DNA from: a virus
Length of the DNA: 26,261 nt
Virus record (IMG/VR): IMGVR_UViG_3300032296_000328
Location: 1-26,261 of that record
Strand: one strand, 5' to 3'
Positions 15,626 through 22,881 of this stretch are shown in pieces (position 1 is the stretch's first letter; each line of letters starts with the position of its first letter). The translations under genes and the position numbers were made by a program. The notes below the pieces were generated by a model. It saw only the letters and a program-made list of their open reading frames with translations. It had not been told where the DNA came from and ran no database searches.

Positions 15626-17583
15626 TGGACTTGACCAAACTATCAGATGCCGATTTAGAAGCCATTGCAGCCGGTAGAATCAAAGATGTATCTACTGAAG
15701 GTCTGCGTATCATCACCGGCCAGAAAACGCCGCTAGAGGCTGCTGGACGCGCTGTAACCGAAACCGCAAAGACTGTAGCTGAAGCAGTCACCCCTGAGCG
15801 CCCACAAGAGTTGATGCAGCAGATTGGTCGGCAACTTGGTCTTACCGGTCGTGCTGCTGTAACTGGCACTCTCGGTCTGCCGACAATGGCATCAGATGCG
15901 CTGATCTCGCTGATTAACAAGATCGGCGGCCAAAACATTCAGCTACCTTCTCAAGCTCAACAGCAACTATTGACGCAGGCTGGGCTGCCTGAGCCTGCAA
16001 CGCCTCAAGAGCGTGTTGTGTCTGACATTGCTGGCGCAGGGTTTGGCGTGCTGGGCGGGTATGGGTTGGGTCGCGCTCTGCCAGGTACGCTTGTAACACC
16101 ACCATCACCAACGCAAGCAATTGAGCGATTTGCTCCGTCTGCTGCTGGTGGTCAAGCTGCAAAAGAACTGCTCACTCAGTCTCCGGCATTCCAGATTGGT
16201 AGTGGTGCTGCCGCTGCTACCGCTGCTGGGTTGGGTCGTGAGGAGGGTGCTGGGCCTATCGAGCAGATAGCATTAGGCATGGGTGCAGGAGTTCTAGCGC
16301 CTTCTGTAGGCTCTGCTGCTACTCTGGCTGCACAAAGGGCTGCAACGGGCGGTAGAGAGCTTGTAAGGCCGTTTACAGAGGCTGGCAGGGAGGTCATCGT
16401 CGGCAATGTTCTGCGCCAGCTTGCTCGTGAGCCTGAGACTGCTATTCAACGGATGGAGTCGTATCAGCCTGGGGTTCCTGGATATCAGCCAACAACAGCG
16501 CAGGCATCTCGTGATATTGGTCTTGCCGGTGCGGTTCCTGCTGTCCGAGCGTTGGATGAAACTGGTAGATTTCCTGCTCAACAGATCCAAGCTAATCAAG
16601 CAAGGATGGCCGTGCTAGATCGTCTTGCTAAAGATGCTGAGACTTTGCAAGGGGCTATCGCAAAACGGGATGAAGTAACTGCTCCTTTGCGCGAGCAAGC
16701 GTTTGCAAAGTCAACCGTAACACCAGAGATGTTCGGCAGTGTTATTTCTTTGAATGTTGGAAAGACAATTGATGACATTCTTGCATCCCCTGCTGGCAAG
16801 CGTGGGACGGTTGAAAAAGCAATGGAGTTCGCTAGATCAAGGGTCGCAAGAGCTACGACTCCACAAGAGTTGTATGAAGTTCGCAAAGACTTAAGAGATG
16901 CCGCTCAAGGTTTGTTAGACCGAGAAGGTAGTGCGTATGGACTTGCAAAAGGGCAGCTTGAACAGGTAATTCGATCTGTTGATGATGCGATTGATTCGGC
17001 TGCGCCAGGGTACAAAGACTATCTGCAAAAGTATGCCGCTGCGTCTCGTGGTATTGAGCGATTAGAGGCTGCTCAGCAGTTTAGGGGTAAGGTGCTCGGA
17101 ACGGTGCCAATTGTTACAGAGCCATCATCGGTTGGCGAATACATGATTTCACAGCCGAAATTTGTAAACGCTATTCGTGCTGCTGAAAAAGAAACTGACC
17201 TATCAAAAACGCAACTTGCTGTTGTTAAACGTGTTGCGCAAGACTTAGACGAAGGATCGATTACTCGACTTACAGCAGAGCCCGGTTCAAATACATTTAA
17301 GAACATTTCGATTGCCAACTTTATTGGTCAATCGATGGGCAAGCAAATGTTTGGCGAAGTGCCTGGTGTTATGCAAAAAGGGGCACTTGCGTTTAACTGG
17401 CTTTATGCTGGCCCAGATGATGCTATTCGCGCCGTGCTGGTTGATGCAATGCTAGATCCAAAACTTGCAGCCAGAATGATGCGTCGAGCAACTAACGCAG
17501 AACTCATCCCCATTTCTCAAGAATTGCAGCGTAGAGCCTTACGACTTGGCTATGGTCAAGTGTTCGGACTCATCCCGGAGTAA
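15622..17583 (+). CDS. Large putative internal virion / ejection protein
   Basis: 653 aa, starting at ATG 15622 in an ATGA overlap; the adjacent ATG at 15625 is an equally possible start. The N-terminal LTKLSDADLEAIAAGRIKDVSTEGLRIITG is a small helical motif common at the start of podovirus internal proteins. Residues about 130-260 are Gly/Ala-rich with hydrophobic runs (IAGAGFGVLGGYGLGRALPG; IALGMGAGVLAPSVGSAATLAAQ), plausible membrane-channel segments. Residues 270-650 are helical, including TPQELYEVRKDLRDAAQGLLDREGS and PGYKDYLQKYAAASRGIERLE. A lytic transglycosylase motif is not seen. It fits the large ejection protein of a short-tailed phage. Confidence 0.65.
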   Translation: MMDLTKLSDADLEAIAAGRIKDVSTEGLRIITGQKTPLEAAGRAVTETAKTVAEAVTPERPQELMQQIGRQLGLTGRAAVTGTLGLPTMASDALISLINKIGGQNIQLPSQAQQQLLTQAGLPEPATPQERVVSDIAGAGFGVLGGYGLGRALPGTLVTPPSPTQAIERFAPSAAGGQAAKELLTQSPAFQIGSGAAAATAAGLGREEGAGPIEQIALGMGAGVLAPSVGSAATLAAQRAATGGRELVRPFTEAGREVIVGNVLRQLAREPETAIQRMESYQPGVPGYQPTTAQASRDIGLAGAVPAVRALDETGRFPAQQIQANQARMAVLDRLAKDAETLQGAIAKRDEVTAPLREQAFAKSTVTPEMFGSVISLNVGKTIDDILASPAGKRGTVEKAMEFARSRVARATTPQELYEVRKDLRDAAQGLLDREGSAYGLAKGQLEQVIRSVDDAIDSAAPGYKDYLQKYAAASRGIERLEAAQQFRGKVLGTVPIVTEPSSVGEYMISQPKFVNAIRAAEKETDLSKTQLAVVKRVAQDLDEGSITRLTAEPGSNTFKNISIANFIGQSMGKQMFGEVPGVMQKGALAFNWLYAGPDDAIRAVLVDAMLDPKLAARMMRRATNAELIPISQELQRRALRLGYGQVFGLIPE

Positions 17584-17586
17584 ATC

Positions 17587-20500
17587 ATGTCAAAGACCAA
17601 AATCAGTGAGTTTTCCACTACCCCAGGCAACAATACCGATATCAACGGTATCAATATTTCAGAGGGGTGCGCTCCCTCGGGGATAAATAACGCCATTCGG
17701 GAATTAATGAGTGACCTAAAAGAATGGCAATCCGGTGCAATGGATGTGTATGTCATTCCACAAGGCACTGCTGCTGCGCCTGGTATTCAACTGTATGGTG
17801 ATCTTGATACAGGTCTATACGGATATGCTGCTAATCAGTTGGGTGTTGCTGTAGGTGGTGCGTCTGCTGGTTACTTCTCGTCTGCTGGCTGGGTTGGTAA
17901 CGTAAACGGAACGATTACTGGCGACATCAACGCCACTACGATTGACACGACGAACCTAGAAGTAACCAATATCAAAGCTAAGGATGGTACTGCTGCTATC
18001 ACTATCGCTGATTCGACTGGTGTTGTTAGCGTTTCGACTACTCTTGATTTGACTACGGTTGAAGTAACTAATATCAAAGCTAAGGATGGTACTGCTGCTG
18101 CATCTATCGCTGACAGTACTGGTGCAATAACTGTTACAAAAGACCTTACGGCAAACGGAGTGACGCTTGGCAAGGGTCTTGGATCTGTCCTGACGAATAC
18201 CGCTCTGGGTAGAAGTGCTCTTGCTGCTAACACGGTCGGTGATCTGAATACAGCAGTCGGTAATCTCAGCTTGACTAACAACACTGGTGGGACTGGGAAT
18301 ACTGCTGTAGGTCATGTAGCAATGACTAGTCACCAAGGCGGTTCGTTGAATACCGCTGTAGGTGCTGGTTCGCTAAATTCAAACCTGAACGGTAACAACA
18401 ACACCGCAATTGGTCAGAGTGCGCTTGGAACTGCTACAGGTAGTAACAATACGGCTGTTGGTAGTGCTGCCGGTTCATTAATTACAAACGGCAACAAGAA
18501 CACAATTATCGGTAATTACACTGGTAATCAAGGCGGTCTGGATATCCGCACATCAAGCAACTACATCGTGCTGTCTGATGGTGATGGCAACCCACGAGCG
18601 TATTGGAACGGTGCTAATGCTACGTTCGGTGGTGCGTTGACTGCAACGACAATCACCGGCACTCAAGTCAACGGCGATAATCTGCGTCTAGATGGAAATA
18701 CGCTTTCATCCACAGATACAAACGGCAACATCGTAATCTCGCCTAACGGAACTGGTCAGGTTCAACTGTCTGGTGCGCTAGATGTTACCGACATAGAAGT
18801 AACCAACATAAAAGCAAAAGACGGTACTGCTGCTCTGTCTATTGCTGACTCTACTGGTGTTGTATCTGTCTCTGCTAACCCTGTTCTATCCGGTGGTACG
18901 GCTAACGGCGTGGCCTACCTCGATGGGTCAAAGGTGCTGACCACGGGGAGTGCGCTGACTTTTGATGGGTCAGTTTTAACACTTGGCACAAGCACAGCGC
19001 TTCCAATTTCTGGTTCTAAATTTTCAATTGGCAATGACGCAAATTCGGCGTTGCGGTTGGCAATTACAAATCAAAATGCTGGCGCATCTGCGCTTGTTGG
19101 AATTGACTTTGAACCTGCCGGTGGTGGGTGGAAAATTGATGTTCCATCAGACACAACCAGTTTTACGCCTCCGATGTATTTCAAAGCGGGGGCGGGAACC
19201 AATGTCACCTTTGCGTACGGCGGCAATGTGGGCATTGGGACGAGTTCGCCGGGAAATAAGTTGGATGTTCGTGTAAGTGGTGCAACCACAACACTCGACG
19301 GTTTGAATCTTAACAATGGAACCGCCGGAGCAATCTTTCAACTATCTGGCGCAACATATTCTTATCGTGGTGTTTCATCTAATAATTTATGGATTGGGAC
19401 AAATAGCGGTCACGATATGTACATCGGGCCGTCTACTGCTAATGTTGTAAAGTTTGGCAGTGCAGCGTTTGAATATATGCGCCTCACCTCCACCGGCACA
19501 CTAAACATCGTAGGTGCTGGTACTGCTGGTTCTACGCAGGCTGTGTCGATTAATGGGTCTACGCCTGTTAATACGCTGGTTACTACTAGCGGCGGTAATG
19601 TTGGTATTGGGACTGACAGTCCAACCACTGCATATGGATATACAAAAGTAATTGATATTGCAGGCTCATTCCCTGGAATTAAATTCACTCCGTCTGGGGC
19701 GAGTACATTCGGATTTCAGATCGGCGCCGGAACAAGTGGTTTCCAATTCTATGATGTCGCAGCCTCTGCTGAACGCATGCGTATAGACTCCTCCGGCAAC
19801 CTCGGGATTGGGACGAATTCGCCGGGGGAAAGACTTGTCGTATCGAATGCCGCAGGAAGCGTTGCAGCGCAGATTTTGGCAAGTACTACCGGCACATCAA
19901 ACCTTTATTTTGCTGACGGCACAACTGGCGCTGACAATTACACTGGTTTTATTCAATACAACCACTCCACCAATGCCATGAGCTTTGGCACGAATGGTGG
20001 TAATACCCGCTTAACCCTCGACTCCTCCGGCAACCTCGGTCTTGGTGTTGCGCCTAGTGCGTGGAGTGCGTTTAAGCACATGGCATTTAGCGACAGCACA
20101 AACACTGTCTGGTCTGCCGGTGCAAACGACATGCGTGTTGCCACCAATTATAAATATGATGGTGGTGCGAAATATGTTGCTAATGGTTTAGCTGCTCAAT
20201 ACATTCAAACAAGCGGTCAACATCAGTTCTATACAGCGCCAAACAATACTTCAGGAGCAAGCGCCCCTCTCACCTTCACCCAGGCACTCACGTTAGACGC
20301 TAACCGTAACCTTTTGCTAAACGGAACATCAGCCGGTGCGTCTGCTGTAGGAACGTTTGCAATCTTTAATGGAACAGCGCCAACCGGCTCTGTTACTAAT
20401 GGCGTTATTCTGTATGCAGAGGATGTATCTGCAAGCAGCGAATTGAAAGTGCGGGACGAAGCTGGTAACGTCACTACGCTGTCTCCTCACAACTTCTCGC

Positions 20501-20640
20501 TGATTCCTGAAGGCCCGTCGGAGGAAATGGCGTGGTCTTACTATTCGGAGCGTGATAACAAGCGTATCAACATTGACATGCTCAAGGCAATCCGTCTGCT
20601 TGAAAAGCTAAGCGGCGAAAAACTGGTGTACGAATCATGA
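17587..20640 (+). CDS. Tail fibre / receptor-binding protein with repeat arrays
   Basis: 1017 aa, started by GGAGTAAATCATG (17577-17589). The N-terminal 60 residues (KISEFSTTPGNNTDINGINISEGCAPSGINNAIRELMSDLKEW) are the familiar fibre-attachment module of podoviruses. Three EVTNIKAKDGTAA units start at residues 125, 159 and 404. Seven NTAVG-type units run from 204 to about 318. Four GN(V/L)GIGT or GLG-type units start at 546, 670, 737 and 815. The C-terminus ends in DNKRINIDMLKAIRLLEKLSGEKL, a helix common at the end of trimeric fibres. The S74 intramolecular chaperone's usual SD-RxK motif is not seen. It should form a trimeric beta-rich fibre that binds the host surface. Its stop overlaps the HNH gene start as ATGA. 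Confidence 0.9.
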   Translation: MSKTKISEFSTTPGNNTDINGINISEGCAPSGINNAIRELMSDLKEWQSGAMDVYVIPQGTAAAPGIQLYGDLDTGLYGYAANQLGVAVGGASAGYFSSAGWVGNVNGTITGDINATTIDTTNLEVTNIKAKDGTAAITIADSTGVVSVSTTLDLTTVEVTNIKAKDGTAAASIADSTGAITVTKDLTANGVTLGKGLGSVLTNTALGRSALAANTVGDLNTAVGNLSLTNNTGGTGNTAVGHVAMTSHQGGSLNTAVGAGSLNSNLNGNNNTAIGQSALGTATGSNNTAVGSAAGSLITNGNKNTIIGNYTGNQGGLDIRTSSNYIVLSDGDGNPRAYWNGANATFGGALTATTITGTQVNGDNLRLDGNTLSSTDTNGNIVISPNGTGQVQLSGALDVTDIEVTNIKAKDGTAALSIADSTGVVSVSANPVLSGGTANGVAYLDGSKVLTTGSALTFDGSVLTLGTSTALPISGSKFSIGNDANSALRLAITNQNAGASALVGIDFEPAGGGWKIDVPSDTTSFTPPMYFKAGAGTNVTFAYGGNVGIGTSSPGNKLDVRVSGATTTLDGLNLNNGTAGAIFQLSGATYSYRGVSSNNLWIGTNSGHDMYIGPSTANVVKFGSAAFEYMRLTSTGTLNIVGAGTAGSTQAVSINGSTPVNTLVTTSGGNVGIGTDSPTTAYGYTKVIDIAGSFPGIKFTPSGASTFGFQIGAGTSGFQFYDVAASAERMRIDSSGNLGIGTNSPGERLVVSNAAGSVAAQILASTTGTSNLYFADGTTGADNYTGFIQYNHSTNAMSFGTNGGNTRLTLDSSGNLGLGVAPSAWSAFKHMAFSDSTNTVWSAGANDMRVATNYKYDGGAKYVANGLAAQYIQTSGQHQFYTAPNNTSGASAPLTFTQALTLDANRNLLLNGTSAGASAVGTFAIFNGTAPTGSVTNGVILYAEDVSASSELKVRDEAGNVTTLSPHNFSLIPEGPSEEMAWSYYSERDNKRINIDMLKAIRLLEKLSGEKLVYES
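17959..18099 (+). repeat. 39-base in-frame repeat, copies 1 and 2 (third copy at 18796-18834)
   Basis: Copies at 17959-17997 and 18061-18099 differ at one base (AACCAAT versus AACTAAT). The third, at 18796-18834, has more synonymous differences. All three encode EVTNIKAKDGTAA, followed by a related (I/S)IADSTG segment. Copies are 102 and 735 bases apart, all in frame, so recombination between them would delete or add whole fibre modules. Confidence 0.85.
18196..18513 (+). repeat. Seven NTAVG-type tandem units in the tail fibre
   Basis: Asn codons beginning each NTA(L/V/I)G or NTIIG unit are at 18196, 18247, 18298, 18349, 18400, 18448 and 18499. Spacing is 51 bases five times and 48 once, a 17-residue period with one 16-residue unit. 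Protein similarity is clear but the DNA has diverged. Such units build a trimeric beta-solenoid stalk in phage fibres and surface adhesins. Confidence 0.85.
19222..20039 (+). repeat. GN(V/L)GIGT dispersed repeats in the tail fibre
   Basis: Units start at 19222, 19594, 19795 and 20029. Two DNA blocks are nearly identical: ATTGGGACGAGTTCGCCGGG (19234-19253) against 19807-19826 with one mismatch, and GACTCCTCCGGCAACCTCGG at both 19786-19805 and 20020-20039. They mark short conserved boundaries between different fibre segments. Confidence 0.8.
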
Positions 20641-21122
20641 TTACACAGCAAGATGTATCCGAGTTTTTTGAATATAAAAACGGCAGGTTGTATTGGAAAA
20701 AAGTTGTTCATCCAAACAAGCGGCATTTGATTGGCTGTGAAGTTGGTTCAATTCATAGCACAGGTTATAGGCATGTCACATGGATGAGCAAAATTTGGAA
20801 AGTCCATCGTTTGATTTTTGTGTTGCATCACGGCTATCTGCCTAAAGAGATAGACCATATCAATGGCGACCGTGCAGATAACCGTATTGAAAACCTTCGT
20901 GCGGTTACGCGAAGCGAAAACCAGTGCAACCGGCCAGCATTGACTAGCAACACATCAGGCTATCCAGGCGTGTCTTGGCACAAAAAGAGCAAAGCCTGGG
21001 TTGTTCGTGTTATGAAGAACGGCAAGTCATACCTTGTTGGCTACTTCAAAGATATTGAGCTTGCTGGGCTTGTTGCCTCAGAAGCAAGAGCTATTCATCA
21101 TGGCGTTTACGCCAAAGTTTGA
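20637..21122 (+). CDS. HNH endonuclease with AP2 DNA-binding domain (homing-type)
   Basis: 161 aa. Residues 1-50 contain an N-terminal module with FEYKNGRLYWKK and a GYRHVTW motif. Residues 56-100 hold the HNH_3 nuclease: WKVHRLIF, EIDHINGD (His 74), NRIENLRAVTRSENQCNR. Residues 106-150 form an AP2-like DNA-binding domain (SGYPGVSWHKKSKAWVVRV, GYFKDIELA). This is a free-standing phage homing endonuclease arrangement: it cuts specific DNA and spreads its own gene or nearby alleles by repair. Its ATG overlaps the fibre stop (ATGA) with no strong Shine-Dalgarno, so translation probably depends on ribosomes finishing the fibre. No intron boundary is visible around it. Confidence 0.9.
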   Translation: MITQQDVSEFFEYKNGRLYWKKVVHPNKRHLIGCEVGSIHSTGYRHVTWMSKIWKVHRLIFVLHHGYLPKEIDHINGDRADNRIENLRAVTRSENQCNRPALTSNTSGYPGVSWHKKSKAWVVRVMKNGKSYLVGYFKDIELAGLVASEARAIHHGVYAKV

Positions 21123-21132
21123 GGAGTAAATC

Positions 21133-21456
21133 ATGGATTGGTCTATAAGTTCTCTCGAATGCCGTGTGCAAGAAGGCGATCTCTCGGATGTTGTCTATCT
21201 TGTTCACTGGAGAGTGTCCTCAACCGAGGTCGACGGTGACAAGACGTATTCTGCAAGTGTTTACTCCACTTGTTCTGTTCCAGCTCCAGACCCCTCGTCC
21301 TTTACAAGTTACGCTGACTTGACGCAAGATCAAGTCCTGGGATGGATCTGGGCTAACGGTGTCGATAAAGACGCTACAGAAGCCGCTGTAAACGCTCAGA
21401 TTCAATCTGCTGCACATCCGACTGTCATTTCACCTGCACTGCCCTGGAGCGCATGA
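21133..21456 (+). CDS. Conserved phage protein of unknown function (DUF7936-like)
   Basis: 107 aa, started by GGAGTAAATCATG (21123-21135), identical over 13 bases to the tail fibre initiation site. The pattern MDWSISSLECRVQEGDLSDVVYLVHWRVS, then TYADLTQDQVLGWIW-like text and a C-terminal HP-x-PWSA, matches a small family common after fibre genes in environmental phages. Function unknown; no membrane segment. The stop overlaps the next start as ATGA. Confidence 0.75.
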   Translation: MDWSISSLECRVQEGDLSDVVYLVHWRVSSTEVDGDKTYSASVYSTCSVPAPDPSSFTSYADLTQDQVLGWIWANGVDKDATEAAVNAQIQSAAHPTVISPALPWSA

Positions 21457-21608
21457 TGGAACTGGAAGCCCGTTTCTCAACGCATGAAGAAGTCTGTGCT
21501 GTTCGATACGAAGGGATCAACGCCAGGCTTAAAAGACTTGAGACTATCCTGCTAGGGTCTGCTGGCGCTATCATCCTGCTATTGCTGGGACTCGTTCTGA
21601 AGGTGTGA
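21453..21608 (+). CDS. Small XhlA-like membrane protein, lysis cassette
   Basis: 51 aa: about 30 charged, helical residues (ELEARFSTHEEVCAVRYEGI, then NARLKRLE) followed by one membrane helix (TILLGSAGAIILLLLGLVL). This layout is that of XhlA/hemolysin-like phage proteins that assist holins. It starts at ATG 21453 in an ATGA overlap with the previous stop, with a second ATG immediately after. It ends 1 base before the next gene. The call relies on layout rather than a sequence search. Confidence 0.65.
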   Translation: MMELEARFSTHEEVCAVRYEGINARLKRLETILLGSAGAIILLLLGLVLKV

Positions 21609-21609
21609 A

Positions 21610-22098
21610 ATGATTGAAGTCGCTGTCGCATTGGCCACTGCTCAGGCGGCAGTCGAGGGCATTAAAAAGGCCATATCAATCGGGAAAGAGGCGCATGAAT
21701 GTCTGGGCGAGTTCATGCAGCTCTTTGATACTCAAGACCAACTCAACCGTGCGTCTAACGAAGAACGCAAGGCTAAGTCAGACAAGCCTCAACAGTCTGT
21801 AATGTCAGAGGCTCTCGAAACGGTTATCGCTGCTCGCAAAGTCCAGCAGATGACGAACGAACTTCGAGAGTTTCTAATCTGGTCTGGTCAGGGTGATGTA
21901 TGGGATCAGATCCAGTCTGAACACAACGCTATCGTCCAGCGTAGACGGGCAGCAGAGTTAGCTGCTCAACGCGAGGCTGAAAGACGAGAGAAGCAAAAGC
22001 GCGAACGTGCATTGATTGCGATGGTTCTCGGTATCGGCGGGATCATCTTGTTTAACCTCGGCAGATATATCTGGGAGGCATGGCCAGATGGACAGTAA
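21610..22098 (+). CDS. Coiled-coil protein with C-terminal membrane anchor, lysis cassette
   Basis: 162 aa. Residues 1-30 are a hydrophobic/amphipathic helix (MIEVAVALATAQAAVEGIKKAISIGKEAHE); the middle is helical; a strongly charged helix (RRRAAELAAQREAERREKQKRERA) precedes one membrane segment near 135-152 (IAMVLGIGGIILFNLG). Proteins of this type occur in marine and freshwater phages beside lysis genes with no established function. The C-terminal anchor is the opposite orientation to a typical i-spanin. Confidence 0.7.
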   Translation: MIEVAVALATAQAAVEGIKKAISIGKEAHECLGEFMQLFDTQDQLNRASNEERKAKSDKPQQSVMSEALETVIAARKVQQMTNELREFLIWSGQGDVWDQIQSEHNAIVQRRRAAELAAQREAERREKQKRERALIAMVLGIGGIILFNLGRYIWEAWPDGQ

Positions 22099-22207
22099 AC
22101 CCGAAAATGATGAAGACGAAAGCATAAAAGACGGTCATGCGCTTGCTGTTGTCCTAGCAATCTGTGTAGCTGTCATTGTGTGGATGCTGTATCTGTTGGG
22201 GCAATAA
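22088..22207 (+). CDS. Very small single-pass membrane protein, lysis cassette
   Basis: 39 aa from ATG 22088, with GGGAGG at 22073-22078, spaced 9 bases. Fifteen charged residues (MDSKPENDEDESIKD) are followed by a membrane helix (ALAVVLAICVAVIVWMLYLLG). It overlaps the previous gene by 11 bases and ends 1 base before the next. A good ribosome site and TM helix make it credible; the precise role is unknown. Confidence 0.6.
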   Translation: MDSKPENDEDESIKDGHALAVVLAICVAVIVWMLYLLGQ

Positions 22208-22208
22208 C

Positions 22209-22487
22209 ATGAAAGACTTAACCGCAGAACAGATAGAAGTCAGGGTGTGGGCGATCATTGCTCTATCGCTCACGTTTATTCTGGTTGTGTCTGTCGTGTC
22301 GATCATTCTCGGGGTTTTATTTGTAGAGCACGACATGGAGAACATCAGCCCTATCGATGAAAAATTTCTATCGATTCTGAAAGATGTAATGATGTTGTCT
22401 ATTGGTGCCGTCGGCGGTATTGCTGGCAGGCAGGGTGCTAAAGCTGTAGCTAACATGCTGGGGAAGAATGATGCTGCCAGTGCTTAG
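22209..22487 (+). CDS. Two-helix membrane protein, candidate holin or holin partner
   Basis: 92 aa from ATG 22209; in-frame TTG 22176 would add 11 residues but lies inside the preceding gene. A short charged start (MKDLTAEQIEVRV) precedes a membrane helix (WAIIALSLTFILVVSVVSIIL). A second, Gly-rich hydrophobic segment (DVMMLSIGAVGGIAGRQG) lies near residues 65-82. The pattern is compatible with a class II holin or antiholin. Its final 20 bases overlap the following holin gene. Confidence 0.65.
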   Translation: MKDLTAEQIEVRVWAIIALSLTFILVVSVVSIILGVLFVEHDMENISPIDEKFLSILKDVMMLSIGAVGGIAGRQGAKAVANMLGKNDAASA

Positions 22488-22881
22488 TGCGTTATTGCCG
22501 TTTGCTGGCAAAGTGCTCGATAAAGTCATCCCTGATCCTGAAGCCAAAGCTAAGGCTCAAGCAGAGCTTGCGCAGCTACAGCAGTCGGGCGAACTTGCAA
22601 AGTTGGCAAACGAAACCGAACTGTTTAAGGCAGAGCAGCAAAACGTCACAGACCGCTGGAAGGCGGACATGGGTAGCGACTCATGGCTGTCTAAAAATAT
22701 ACGCCCTATGACCCTTATAGCGATTCTGGGGGCATATTTTGTGTTTGCCTCTGCTTCGGCATTTGGTTGGAGCGTGAACGAGTCTTACGTCAAGCTGCTG
22801 GGCGAGTGGGGCCAACTTATCATGCTCGCGTACTTTGGTGGCCGTACTGCTGAAAAAATCTTTGCAAAGGGTTCCAAATGA
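22468..22881 (+). CDS. Holin (3-TM GTA-type holin family)
   Basis: 137 aa, starting at ATG 22468 or the adjacent ATG 22471 (GGGAAGA just upstream favours either). An N-terminal hydrophobic helix (LPVLSALLPFAGKVLDKVIPD) is followed by a charged coiled region (AKAKAQAELAQLQQS) and KNIRPMTLIAILGAYFVFASASAFGW, then KLLGEWGQLIMLAYFGGRTAEK. The P-D-P-x-A plus N-x-R-P layout is typical of the 3TM holin family described for gene-transfer agents and phages. It would permeabilise the cytoplasmic membrane to release the endolysin encoded next. ATGA overlap with the endolysin. Confidence 0.8.
   Translation: MMLPVLSALLPFAGKVLDKVIPDPEAKAKAQAELAQLQQSGELAKLANETELFKAEQQNVTDRWKADMGSDSWLSKNIRPMTLIAILGAYFVFASASAFGWSVNESYVKLLGEWGQLIMLAYFGGRTAEKIFAKGSK

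Noticed and set aside
17281-17310. tRNA-like GGTTCAAAT motif
   Set aside because: It lies inside an ejection-protein gene and no acceptor stem or anticodon arm can be drawn around it.
17871-18284. Leftward frames opposite the fibre repeats, with repeated protein text
   Set aside because: The repetition only mirrors the in-frame fibre repeats on the other strand.
17959-18834. Spaced repeats considered as a CRISPR-like array
   Set aside because: Unit spacing is irregular, the repeats are in frame and encode fibre motifs, and no cas gene is present.
17587-21122. Diversity-generating retroelement acting on the fibre
   Set aside because: No reverse transcriptase gene and no template/variable repeat pair with adenine-specific differences is visible in the window.
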